From assembly GCA_017998475.1 (NCBI GenBank), contig JAGODA010000158.1, positions 1 to 7,505 of the forward strand: 7,505 nucleotides of DNA. Direction: 5' to 3'. The notes below the pieces were generated by a model. The model searched no databases and had not been told where the DNA came from. It was given only the letters and a program-made list of their open reading frames with translations. Position numbers and translations under genes: made by a program. Origin of the DNA: Spirochaetota bacterium (lineage in GTDB: Bacteria > Spirochaetota > UBA4802 > UBA5368). Shown here piece after piece: positions 1-7,432 of the stretch (position 1 is its first letter; each line of letters begins with the position of its first letter).

Positions 1-31
1 CCGCGGCGCTGCTATCAGGATAGAATCATAC

Positions 32-1693
32 ATGCCCTTACGTTTTCTTCCCATCACCCGCGATGAGGTCGATACCCTCGGCTGGGACGGTGTCGATGTG
101 GTCATCGTCACCGGCGACGCGTACGTCGACCATCCGTCCTTCGGAGCGGCGGTGATCGGCCGCGTACTCGAGGCGGAGGGGTACCGGGTCGCCGTCCTCG
201 CGATGCCCCCCTGGAGAACTCCCGAAGCCGCGTCCCTGTTCGGCCGGCCCCGCCTCTTCTTCGGGGTGACCTCGGGCAATGTGGACTCGATGCTCGCGCG
301 GTACACCGCGTTCAGGAAGGTCCGTAACGATGATCCGTACGCGCCCGGCGGCGCGGCCGGCGGCAGGCCCGAACGGGCGGTGATCGTGTACGCGAATATG
401 ATTCGATCGGTATATCGGGACGTGCCGATCGTGCTCGGCGGTATCGAGGCATCCATGCGCCGGTTTGCCCATTATGACTTCTGGAGCGACCGGGTGCGCC
501 GTTCGATCATGCTGGATTCGCGCGCGGATATTCTGGTCCACGGGATGGGCGAGAAGCAGATCGTGGAGATCGCGCGCAGGCTCGACGCCGGGGAAGGGCT
601 CTCTGACATCCCGGGGACCGTGGAGGTGCGGCGCGACCTTCCTCCCGCGGCCATGGTGCTTCCGCCGGAAGCCGAGGCGATGAAGGACGAGCACGCCTAC
701 GCCCGGTTTTTCCGCGATTTCTATCTCAACCAGCACCGCGTGCTCGCGCAGGAATCGGGGAAACGCTATATCGTCCAGCATCCTTCGCCGCGCATGGAGA
801 TCGGGGATCTCGACGCCGTGTATGCCCTGCCGTTCGCCCGCCTTCCGCACCCATCATACACGGACGCGATACCGGGCTTCGCGACCGTACGCACGTCGGT
901 CGTCTCCCATCGGGGCTGCGTCTCCGGATGCGCCTTCTGTTCGCTCTCCCTTCATCAGGGACGAAGGATCGTGCCGCGGAGCGAGGACTCGGTACTGGAA
1001 GAGGTTGCGCTTCTCGCCCGCTCGAGCGGTTTCGGCGGTCATATTACGGATATAGGCGGGCCCTCCGCCAACATGTACGGGACCTCGTGCGCGGCGGACT
1101 GGCGCTGCTCGCGGCAGAGCTGTCTGCATCCCGAGATCTGTCCGAACCTCAGGATCAACACTGCCTCCTGGATGCGGCTTCTCGGAAGAACCCTTGAATC
1201 GCCGGGGGTGCGGCACGCAACGGTGGGCTCGGGAATCCGCTACGACCTCTTCATGCGCGACGATCCCTCGCTCCTGGAATGCCTTGCGGGCGGACATGTC
1301 AGCGGTCAGCTCAAGATCGCGCCCGAGCACACCTCGGCCGGTGTCCTCGACGTTATGCGGAAGAAACCCCTGTACGGCCTCGAGGATTTCGCCGACGCCT
1401 TTTACGCCGCGTCGCGGAGGGCGGGCAGGCGGCAGTACGTTATTCCCTACCTCATGTCGTGCCATCCGGGCTGCCGCATGGGCGACATGCGTGCGATGCG
1501 CGAGCGTGTGCTCTCCGTCTTCGGCTTCATCCCGGAGCAGGTGCAGGCCTTCATCCCGCTTCCGCTCACCCTTTCCTCGGCGATCTATCACACGGGAATG
1601 GATCCGCTCACGGGGGAGAAGGTCTTCGTTGCCCGCGGCGACCAGGAGCGCAGGGGCCAGCATGGCGTATTTCACAAAAAAGGAAACAGCTAA
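32..1693 (+). CDS. ygiQ: YgiQ-family radical SAM protein
   Basis: Radical SAM enzyme of the YgiQ family; its substrate is not established, so I give no reaction. The N-terminus (LGWDGVDVVIVTGDAYVDHP) is the family's typical opening. The cluster-binding motif CX3CX2C is C296-x3-C300-x2-C303 (GCVSGCAFC). A second cysteine set, C353, C359, C363 and C368, leads into the family's CLxPxICPNL segment, and KIAPEHT and IPYLMSCHPG follow as expected of the radical SAM core. At 553 residues it is shorter than E. coli YgiQ (over 700 residues, from memory). It ends in a basic tail soon after the GDQERR segment, so most of the usual C-terminal extension is missing. I see no matching sequence in the other frames that would indicate a frameshift. 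The start at 32 is chosen because the family homology begins there; AGGA at 17-20 is a weak, distant ribosome site. The frame is open to the window's left edge, so an upstream start cannot be excluded. Confidence 0.92.
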   Translation: MPLRFLPITRDEVDTLGWDGVDVVIVTGDAYVDHPSFGAAVIGRVLEAEGYRVAVLAMPPWRTPEAASLFGRPRLFFGVTSGNVDSMLARYTAFRKVRNDDPYAPGGAAGGRPERAVIVYANMIRSVYRDVPIVLGGIEASMRRFAHYDFWSDRVRRSIMLDSRADILVHGMGEKQIVEIARRLDAGEGLSDIPGTVEVRRDLPPAAMVLPPEAEAMKDEHAYARFFRDFYLNQHRVLAQESGKRYIVQHPSPRMEIGDLDAVYALPFARLPHPSYTDAIPGFATVRTSVVSHRGCVSGCAFCSLSLHQGRRIVPRSEDSVLEEVALLARSSGFGGHITDIGGPSANMYGTSCAADWRCSRQSCLHPEICPNLRINTASWMRLLGRTLESPGVRHATVGSGIRYDLFMRDDPSLLECLAGGHVSGQLKIAPEHTSAGVLDVMRKKPLYGLEDFADAFYAASRRAGRRQYVIPYLMSCHPGCRMGDMRAMRERVLSVFGFIPEQVQAFIPLPLTLSSAIYHTGMDPLTGEKVFVARGDQERRGQHGVFHKKGNS

Positions 1694-1810
1694 ACAAAAA
1701 TGTAGTATTTTTCTTGACTTTTTCAAACAAACGGACGAAGTAAACAGAGAAACACGGCGCCGCTCCGGAAGATTCTATGCTATGCGGCCATTTTTCTCCC
1801 GGCGGTCCGG

Positions 1811-1851
1811 TTTTGTTTTCATATTTTCTTGCGTAAATTCGTTTACATAGT
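1811..1851 (+). promoter_or_regulatory. Candidate recA promoter with palindromic operator (GTAAA-N4-TTTAC)
   Basis: An AT-rich island lies about 100 bp before recA in otherwise GC-rich DNA. It contains the perfect inverted repeat GTAAA (1833-1837), TTCG, TTTAC (1842-1846). The repeat touches CATAGT (1846-1851), the same hexamer that serves as the likely -10 of asnS. TAAATT (1834-1839) inside the palindrome is an alternative -10, with TTGTTT (1813-1818) as a weak -35 at a short spacing of 15. The palindrome and its place before recA are seen directly. That it is a LexA-type operator is inference from the usual SOS control of recA. It does not match the enterobacterial CTG-N8-CAG, the Gram-positive GAAC-N4-GTTC, or the Leptospira TTTG-N5-CAAA type that I recall. 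Confidence 0.35.
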
Positions 1852-1940
1852 AAGACGGAGCCGGAAGCGCACAGGCCGCCCGGTGTCGTCAGAAAGCGAT
1901 CGCCGGCGGGCGTTCTTCCATGCGGGCGGTTGAAAAGCAC

Positions 1941-1946
1941 GAGGAG
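1941..1946 (+). promoter_or_regulatory. Ribosome binding site that fixes the recA start
   Basis: GAGGAG lies six bases before the ATG at 1953. The earlier in-frame ATG at 1920 follows CGTTCTTCC and has no such site, and the eleven residues it would add do not resemble a RecA N-terminus. The site therefore decides for 1953. Confidence 0.8.
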
Positions 1947-1952
1947 ATCGGA

Positions 1953-2996
<1,044 letters not shown>

Positions 2997-3012
2997 GGCC
3001 GCGGAAGGTTCC

Positions 3013-3765
3013 ATGAGGGACGTCCGCCTCAAATCGGCCGATGATATCGCGCGCATACGGGAGGCGGGGCTGATAATAGCGGAAATCTTCGCCGAGCTCT
3101 CCGGTACGGACCTCGAGTCGCGCACCACGCTCGATATCGACCGTTTCATCGAGGAGCGCATTCACCGCCGCAAGGCGCGGCCCTCGTTCAAGACCATACG
3201 CCGCTATGATCACGCCAGCTGTATATCGCTTAACAACGAGATCGTCCACGGGATCCCTTCGAAAAATAAGGTTGTGCGCGCGGGGGATCTGGTTAAAATA
3301 GATATCGGCGTGGTGAAAAACGGATACTTCGCCGACAGCTGCGTGACATTCCCGGTGGAACCGGTCCGTGAACGCGCCGCCCTTCTTGTGCGCACGGCCG
3401 AGGAGGCGCTCGCCCGGGCCATACCGCTCCTTCGCGCGGGAAACCGCCTGGGCGACGTGGGCGCGGCCATCCAGTCCCTTGCCGAGAGCAGGGGATTCAG
3501 CGTGGTGAGGGACTTTACCGGCCACGGGGTGGGCTTCGCCGTTCACGAGCAGCCCCCCGTTCCGCACTTCGGAAGGAAGGGAACGGGCAGGATGATAGAG
3601 GAGGGCATGGTGCTGGCGGTCGAGCCGATGATCAACGAGGGAACGCCGGAGGTTATCTCCCTTGCCGACGGCTGGACGGTGGTGACGGCCGACGGTCGGC
3701 TCTCGGCGCAGTTCGAGCATACGGTGGCCGTGACGCCCGACGGCCCGCTGGTGCTGACGGCCTGA
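3013..3765 (+). CDS. map: Methionine aminopeptidase, type I
   Basis: Removes the initiator methionine from nascent proteins whose second residue is small; a cytosolic, dimetal enzyme. At 250 residues it is of usual length for the short bacterial type Ia form, without an N-terminal zinc finger extension. All active-site residues fall at the E. coli numbers as I recall them: H79 in NEIVHGIP, D97 (KIDIG), D108 (FADSC), H171 in GHGVGF, H178, E204 in VLAVEPM and E235 in QFEHTV. This indicates no insertions or deletions through the catalytic core. GGAAGG at 3003-3008 precedes the ATG by only four bases. It follows recA by 16 bp on the same strand, which suggests shared transcription but no functional link that I know of. 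The stop is followed by a short CGGCC/GGCCG stem (3759-3772) without a T-tract. Confidence 0.97.
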   Translation: MRDVRLKSADDIARIREAGLIIAEIFAELSGTDLESRTTLDIDRFIEERIHRRKARPSFKTIRRYDHASCISLNNEIVHGIPSKNKVVRAGDLVKIDIGVVKNGYFADSCVTFPVEPVRERAALLVRTAEEALARAIPLLRAGNRLGDVGAAIQSLAESRGFSVVRDFTGHGVGFAVHEQPPVPHFGRKGTGRMIEEGMVLAVEPMINEGTPEVISLADGWTVVTADGRLSAQFEHTVAVTPDGPLVLTA

Positions 3766-3830
3766 AGGCCGGTATAAAGGGGTGGGGGCCGCTCGCCCGG
3801 TCCGCCACCATTCGATCACGCGAGGATTGT

Positions 3831-4178
3831 ATGGGAAAGAGGTGGTTTCCGGTCGTGCTTACGAGGGCCGCGGCGTTTTTCGTGACGGCCGTTTTTCTCG
3901 CCGGTTCGTGCGCGAGCGGAGGGTCGCCTGAAAAGCGCGAGTGCGAAATGAACTGTCATTCGCTGAACCGCCAGTGTGTGGAGAGCTGCGCGGGAATGCG
4001 CCCCCGCGTCGGCTTCGACGATCCGCGCGGACGCGTCGACCGCGAGCAGGCCTGGCACTGGACGGCGGGCGCGTGCATCGACGAGTGCGACGAACGGGAG
4101 CGGCGCTGTCTGGACGAATGCGCGAACTATACTATCATGAAATCCCTGGAAGGGAACGATGCCTCGAAAAGACCTTAA
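3831..4178 (+). CDS. Cysteine-rich putative lipoprotein with paired CX3C-X6-CX3C motifs
   Basis: Small 115-residue protein that I do not recognise. The N-terminus has lysine and arginine (K3, R4), a hydrophobic stretch (about residues 13-24) and LAGSC ending at C27. This fits a relaxed lipobox, so export and lipidation at C27 are likely. The mature part holds two copies of one spacing: C38-x3-C42-x6-C49-x3-C53 and C82-x3-C86-x6-C93-x3-C97. Between them is an arginine-rich linker with HWTAG. Each copy would place its cysteines on one face of a helix, so the copies could be stapled by disulfides or bind metal; this is inference. GAGGA (3822-3826) lies four bases before the ATG. The last 20 bases overlap folE2. 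The gene looks real: it has a ribosome site, a signal peptide, regular cysteine spacing and tight packing. Its function is unknown. Confidence 0.75.
   Translation: MGKRWFPVVLTRAAAFFVTAVFLAGSCASGGSPEKRECEMNCHSLNRQCVESCAGMRPRVGFDDPRGRVDREQAWHWTAGACIDECDERERRCLDECANYTIMKSLEGNDASKRP
4148..4154 (+). promoter_or_regulatory. folE2 ribosome binding site inside the lipoprotein gene
   Basis: GGAAGGG sits four bases before the folE2 ATG at 4159 and lies within the coding sequence of the lipoprotein gene, whose stop codon is at 4176-4178. Ribosomes finishing the upstream gene would pass over this site, so translation of folE2 is probably coupled to that of the lipoprotein. Confidence 0.7.
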
Positions 4179-4947
4179 GGACATACAGTCGGAGCCCGAT
4201 CCCCGCAATCTGCCCATCAACAAGGTGGGGGTGAAGGACATATCGTATCCGGTGGTGGTGCTGGATAAAGCCGAGGGGCGCCAGCACACGGTCGCGCGCG
4301 TCAACATGTACGTCGACCTGCCGCACAACTTCCGCGGCACGCACATGAGCCGCTTCATCGAGATCCTCAACCGTTATCAGGACGGCATCAGCACGCTCAA
4401 CATCCGCGAGATACTCGACGAGATGAAGGCGGCGCTTTCGGCGCGCAACGCCCATTTCGAGATAGACTTTCCCTATTTCATCACCAAGGAGGCCCCGGTC
4501 TCGCGCGAGAAGGCCAAGATGGAATATCGCTGCAAGCTGTCGGCGAGCTCCTTCGACGATTTCTACGTCCTGGAGGTCAGCGTCCCGGTGCTTTCGCTCT
4601 GTCCCTGTTCCAGGGAGATCAGCGAGTTCGGGGCGCACAACCAGCGATCCATCATCACGATTACCATAAAGGCCCGCGAGCGTATCTGGATCGAGGACGT
4701 AATCGCGATCGCGGAATCGGCGGCGTCCTCGGACATCTACTCGATCCTCAAGCGCGAGGACGAGAAGTACATCACCGAAAAATCCTACGGCAACCCGATG
4801 TTCGTGGAGGACATGGTGCGCAGCGCCGCCGAGCGGCTCATGAAGAACGACCGCATACTGTGGTTCTCGGTGGAGTCCGAGAACATGGAGTCCATCCACA
4901 ACCACTCGGCGTACGCCCAGATCGAGATGGACCTCAACCTGGAGTAG
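4159..4947 (+). CDS. folE2: GTP cyclohydrolase IB (FolE2)
   Basis: Converts GTP to 7,8-dihydroneopterin triphosphate, the first step of tetrahydrofolate and related pterin pathways; cytosolic. FolE2 is unrelated in sequence to the zinc enzyme FolE and can use metals other than zinc. The protein is 262 residues, typical of the family. The hallmark segment is LCPCSREISEFGAHNQRS. C148 and H160 correspond, with an offset of one, to the metal ligands C147 and H159 that I recall for the Neisseria gonorrhoeae enzyme, and E202 matches its E201. The C-terminus SIHNHSAYAQIEMDL is also family-like. It overlaps the lipoprotein gene by 20 bases. No other folate gene lies in the window. In some bacteria folE2 is a zinc-starvation (Zur) backup for folE; I see no Zur-like operator here, so it may be the main enzyme (inference). 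Confidence 0.96.
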   Translation: MPRKDLKDIQSEPDPRNLPINKVGVKDISYPVVVLDKAEGRQHTVARVNMYVDLPHNFRGTHMSRFIEILNRYQDGISTLNIREILDEMKAALSARNAHFEIDFPYFITKEAPVSREKAKMEYRCKLSASSFDDFYVLEVSVPVLSLCPCSREISEFGAHNQRSIITITIKARERIWIEDVIAIAESAASSDIYSILKREDEKYITEKSYGNPMFVEDMVRSAAERLMKNDRILWFSVESENMESIHNHSAYAQIEMDLNLE

Positions 4948-4953
4948 CGCCGC

Positions 4954-4969
4954 CCGCGGGATCTCGCGG
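4954..4969. terminator. Inverted repeat between convergent folE2 and sensor gene
   Basis: CCGCG (4954-4958), a six-base loop and CGCGG (4965-4969) lie in the 32 bp between two facing stop codons. Five A residues follow on the plus strand, so neither direction has a hairpin followed by a T-tract. It may still help to end transcription, but it is not a canonical intrinsic terminator. Confidence 0.3.
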
Positions 4970-4979
4970 AAAAACGCCG

Positions 4980-5729
4980 TCAGTAGCGGGGAATGTCCAG
5001 GTCGGTGTCGTACAGTTTCCGGGGAATAACCAGGAACAGTATAAGCATGGTGACGCTGAGGATCACCAGCAGCGACATGGTCACAAGGATTATCATCTGG
5101 TTGTTGATGTCGTCGATGCGCTCCATCGAAAGTCCGACCCGGAACGCCCCCCAGTGCTTGCCGCCCACCCGTATGGGGGCCGCGAAATCCCACATGGTAT
5201 CGCCGGTGTCCTGCGAATAATACTGCTGGATTACGCCATCACCCTCGTATTTGGCGGCCTTTACGCCGGCCGGATCGTCGTAAATGCGTTTCGCCCTGCT
5301 GCTTCGCAGCGCGAGCGCCGGATCGGGAGAGGCGGGCTTCGCGTATTTTGAGTTGTGCGTGGGCGCGTAGCCGTTTTTATCCACCGGGATCGCGTAACTG
5401 ATGTCCGGGTCGAGCAGGAAGGCGTCTATTATGGGCTGGATGTGGCGGTCGAATATCTCGTCGTGCCCCGATGTGTATTTTCGGGGATTCGTGCCCTCCA
5501 GCGGGACGTAGGCGAACTCGAACACCGCGCGCTCGTTGAGGGTTTTTGTTTCTATCATGAGCGTTATGGCCTCGCTCACCACCCGCGCGCCGATCCGGGC
5601 GTCGACACGACATTTATCGAACAGCTGGTTTTCCATGTTGTCGAACATGCGGGCAATGAGTATATACGAGCTGATGCAGAGTATAAAGCAGAGACCCAGT
5701 ACGATCATTATGCGGTATTTCAGATTCAT
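4980..5729 (-). CDS. Stand-alone membrane CACHE-type sensor, chemoreceptor-like but without output domain
   Basis: A 249-residue inner-membrane protein with a short cytoplasmic start, TM1 (about 7-26), a periplasmic domain (about 27-211), TM2 (about 212-234) and a 15-residue cytoplasmic tail ending LDIPRY. The periplasmic part resembles sensor domains of methyl-accepting chemotaxis proteins: IPVDKNGYAPTHN (114-126), SSRAKRIYDDPAGV (143-156), and DTMWDFAAPIRVGGKHWGAF (177-196). In such receptors TM2 is followed by HAMP and a methyl-accepting domain; here nothing follows, and only 32 bp separate the stop from folE2. It may be a free-standing ligand-binding partner of another protein, or the intact-looking front half of a broken receptor. 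The start ATG (5727-5729) is chosen for its GAGGG site (5737-5741, spacing seven) and because it gives a normal TM1. A GTG at 5781-5783 would add 18 basic residues without a good ribosome site. The ligand is unknown. Confidence 0.85.
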   Translation of the reverse strand: MNLKYRIMIVLGLCFILCISSYILIARMFDNMENQLFDKCRVDARIGARVVSEAITLMIETKTLNERAVFEFAYVPLEGTNPRKYTSGHDEIFDRHIQPIIDAFLLDPDISYAIPVDKNGYAPTHNSKYAKPASPDPALALRSSRAKRIYDDPAGVKAAKYEGDGVIQQYYSQDTGDTMWDFAAPIRVGGKHWGAFRVGLSMERIDDINNQMIILVTMSLLVILSVTMLILFLVIPRKLYDTDLDIPRY

Positions 5730-5736
5730 GGTTGTA

Positions 5737-5741
5737 CCCTC
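5737..5741 (-). promoter_or_regulatory. Ribosome binding site that decides the sensor start
   Basis: On the minus strand, GAGGG is followed by seven bases and then the ATG at 5729-5727. The upstream in-frame GTG at 5783 lacks a comparable site, which supports the 249-residue form. Confidence 0.65.
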
Positions 5742-5757
5742 GAAGCGTTCCCCGCCG

Positions 5758-5831
5758 GGTTCCCGCTTGCGCCTGGCCGCCACGGAAATTGATGCCAGCG
5801 GGTTTTACCCGATGTCTGTGGGGCGGGAACC
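5758..5831 (-). promoter_or_regulatory. Possible structured 5' leader (three-stem junction) of the sensor gene
   Basis: Read on the minus strand, GGTTCCCGC (5831-5823) pairs perfectly with GCGGGAACC (5766-5758) over nine bases. Inside this lie two further perfect stems placed end to end: CGGGT-AAA-ACCCG (5811-5799) and CTGGC-N16-GCCAG (5798-5773). The unpaired joints are 11, 0 and 6 bases. The element ends 16 bases before the GAGGG ribosome site. I compared it from memory with common riboswitch classes (c-di-GMP-I, TPP, SAM-I, cobalamin, glycine) and recognised none. The repeats are seen directly; the fold and any regulatory role are inference. GC-rich DNA yields chance stems, so confidence is low. 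Confidence 0.35.
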
Positions 5832-5846
5832 ATTAACGGCATAGGT

Positions 5847-5907
5847 ATGCAATACGTCCTTTATCGAACTGTCAATGATTTTATAACGCTGTTGTCCGGC
5901 TTTTCAT
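5847..5907 (-). promoter_or_regulatory. Candidate promoters for the sensor gene
   Basis: Two sigma70-like arrangements exist on the minus strand. One has TATAAA (5885-5880) as -10 with ATGAAA (5907-5902) as -35 at a spacing of 16. The other has a perfect TTGACA (5875-5870) as -35 but only TTGCAT (5852-5847) at a spacing of 17. Either would give a 5' leader longer than 100 bases that includes the possible RNA structure at 5758-5831. Confidence 0.4.
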
Positions 5908-5950
5908 TCCACGCGGCGAACCCGGCGGGGAGGGCCCGGCCGATATTTTA

Positions 5951-5978
5951 TTGACAGGCGGCCCGATTCAGGCATAGT
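5951..5978 (+). promoter_or_regulatory. asnS promoter, sigma70 type
   Basis: A perfect -35 TTGACA (5951-5956) is followed by a 16-base spacer and CATAGT (5973-5978) as -10, matching TATAAT at four of six positions. An AT-rich stretch (ATATTTTA) precedes the -35. The predicted start leaves a leader of about 50 bases before the asnS ATG. Confidence 0.65.
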
Positions 5979-6033
5979 ACACGAAGCTCCCCTCCCGCGG
6001 TCGGAGCACGACGACTATTCCAAGAGGCGATTC

Positions 6034-7419
6034 ATGCAACGATCCATTATAAGGGACCTTCTGCGCGCCGGAACGCCGGGGGCGAAAGTGCTCATAAAGG
6101 GCTGGGTGCGCACGCGGCGCGAGGGGCGCGGGCTCTGCTTCATCGAGGTCAACGACGGCTCGGTCGTCACCAGCATTCAGGTGGTGGCCGAGGAGTCCAT
6201 GCCCGGTTTTTCCGAGGCCTCCCGGCTCACCACCGGGTGCAGCGTCGCCGTAACGGGAGAGCTGGTAGAGTCCCCGGCGAAGGGCCAGCGCTTCGAAATA
6301 CGGGCCGACTCCATCGAGGTGTACGGCTGGGCCGAACCGGCCGACTACCCGCTCCAGAAAAAGCAGCATTCGTTCGAGTTCCTGCGCGAGATCGCGCACC
6401 TCAGGCCGCGCACTAACACCTTCGGCGCCGTTTTCCGGGTGCGCAACGCCCTGGCCGCGGCCGTCCACGAGTTCTTTCAGGAGCGCGGCTTTCTCTACGT
6501 ACAGACACCCATCATCACCGCGAGCGACTGCGAGGGAGCCGGCGAGCTCTTCACCGTGACGACGCTGGACCTTTTGAACGTGCCGGTCGAGAACGGAACG
6601 GTGGATTTTTCCCGGGACTTTTTCGGCCGGAAGGCCGGCCTTACCGTCAGCGGTCAGCTGGAGGGGGAGCTCCTCGCCACGGCCCTTGACAGAATCTACA
6701 CCTTCGGTCCGACCTTCCGGGCCGAGAACTCGAACACATCACGCCATCTCTCCGAGTTCTGGATGATCGAACCGGAAATGGCCTTCGCGGAACTCGCCGA
6801 CGACATCACGCTGGCGGAGGATTTCCTGAAGCATATCATAACCCGGTGCCTGGAACGCTGCCCGGAGGACATGGCCTTCTTCGACGATCGCATACAGAAG
6901 GGCGTCATCGACATGCTCGAGGGCGTGGCGCGCTCGCGCTTCGAGGTGATCACCTATACCGAGGCCGTCGACCTTCTCGGAAAGTCCGGCGAGTCGTTCG
7001 AGTTCCCCGTCGCCTGGGGCGACGATTTACAGTCAGAACACGAGCGCTACATCACCGAAAAAAAATTCAAATGCCCCGTCGTGGTGGTGGACTATCCCCG
7101 CTCCATTAAGGCCTTTTACATGAAGCTTAACGATGACGGGAAGACAGTCCGCGCGATGGACGTTCTGGTGCCGCGCATCGGCGAGATCATCGGAGGGAGC
7201 GAGCGCGAGGGCCGGCATGATGTTTTGATTGACAGGATGCGCGAGGTCGGCTTAAATCCTGACGACTACTCGTGGTACCTGGACATCCGGCGTTACGGCA
7301 CCGTCCCCCACGCGGGCTTCGGCCTGGGCTTCGAGAGGACCGTGCAGTTCGTGACGGGGATGCAGAATATCCGCGACGTCATACCGTTCCCGCGCACGCC
7401 CAGGAACGCGGACCTCTAG
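6034..7419 (+). CDS. asnS: Asparagine--tRNA ligase
   Basis: Class IIb aminoacyl-tRNA synthetase that charges tRNA-Asn with asparagine in the cytoplasm. It has 461 residues, within the usual bacterial range. An N-terminal OB-fold anticodon-binding domain (about residues 15-105; VLIKGWVRTRREGRG) leads to the catalytic core. The core has a motif 1 region ERGFLYVQTPIIT, motif 2 FRAENSNTSRHLSEFWMIEP (from F228) and motif 3 GFGLGFERTVQFVTG (from G428). The AsnRS-type segments LTVSGQLEGE and MQNIRDVIPFPR favour AsnRS over AspRS. The start has AAGAGG six bases upstream, and a TTGACA promoter lies about 80 bp before it. It is transcribed away from the sensor gene and appears to be a single transcription unit, although what follows lies outside the window. 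An intact AsnRS suggests that direct asparaginylation is available here. Confidence 0.97.
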   Translation: MQRSIIRDLLRAGTPGAKVLIKGWVRTRREGRGLCFIEVNDGSVVTSIQVVAEESMPGFSEASRLTTGCSVAVTGELVESPAKGQRFEIRADSIEVYGWAEPADYPLQKKQHSFEFLREIAHLRPRTNTFGAVFRVRNALAAAVHEFFQERGFLYVQTPIITASDCEGAGELFTVTTLDLLNVPVENGTVDFSRDFFGRKAGLTVSGQLEGELLATALDRIYTFGPTFRAENSNTSRHLSEFWMIEPEMAFAELADDITLAEDFLKHIITRCLERCPEDMAFFDDRIQKGVIDMLEGVARSRFEVITYTEAVDLLGKSGESFEFPVAWGDDLQSEHERYITEKKFKCPVVVVDYPRSIKAFYMKLNDDGKTVRAMDVLVPRIGEIIGGSEREGRHDVLIDRMREVGLNPDDYSWYLDIRRYGTVPHAGFGLGFERTVQFVTGMQNIRDVIPFPRTPRNADL

Positions 7420-7432
7420 GCGTCGGGGACGC
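7420..7432 (+). terminator. Short stem-loop just after asnS
   Basis: GCGTC (7420-7424), loop GGG and GACGC (7428-7432) begin at the base after the asnS stop codon. No T-tract follows, so it is at best a weak or factor-dependent end signal. The remaining bases to the window end are GC-rich and show no gene that I can support. Confidence 0.2.

Larger units (their letters stand above)
5730..6033. other. Divergent intergenic region between the sensor gene and asnS
   Basis: This 304-bp stretch has no convincing gene. From left to right it holds the sensor gene's ribosome site and possible structured leader (5737-5831, minus strand), candidate minus-strand promoters (5847-5907), a GC-rich segment with nothing I recognise (about 5908-5940), the asnS promoter (5951-5978) and the asnS leader. 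The leader contains a GCTCC/GGAGC inverted repeat (5986-5990 and 6003-6007) and ends in AAGAGG (6022-6027), six bases before the asnS ATG. Confidence 0.7.

Noticed and set aside
38..850. Long open frames opposite ygiQ, recA, map and folE2
   Set aside because: They are by-products of high-GC coding sequence: rich in arginine, proline and histidine, without recognisable domains, and overlapping secure genes in full.
1714..1743. TTGACT after ygiQ as a recA promoter -35
   Set aside because: No acceptable -10 hexamer lies at a spacing of 16-18; the best there is AAGTAA. It is also more than 200 bp from recA.
1799..1821. CCGG-CGGT-CCGG followed by a T-rich run as an intrinsic terminator for ygiQ
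   Set aside because: The stem is only four base pairs and lies more than 100 bp past the ygiQ stop. The T-rich run is better explained as part of the recA promoter region.
1920..1952. Eleven-residue N-terminal extension of RecA from the ATG at 1920
   Set aside because: It has no ribosome site and does not resemble RecA N-termini. GAGGAG before 1953 is far better placed.
3773..3778. TATAAA as a -10 for the lipoprotein-folE2 pair
   Set aside because: The nearest -35-like sequence, CTGACG at 3754-3759, is only 13 bases away, and other spacings give nothing.
5730..5783. GTG start at 5783 giving a 267-residue sensor
   Set aside because: There is no good ribosome site before it, and the added residues are basic and GC-driven. 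The ATG at 5729 has a proper site and yields a standard first membrane helix.
5979..6033. T-box or other amino-acid-responsive leader before asnS
   Set aside because: The predicted leader is only about 50 bases, too short for a T-box, and shows only one weak GCTCC/GGAGC stem.
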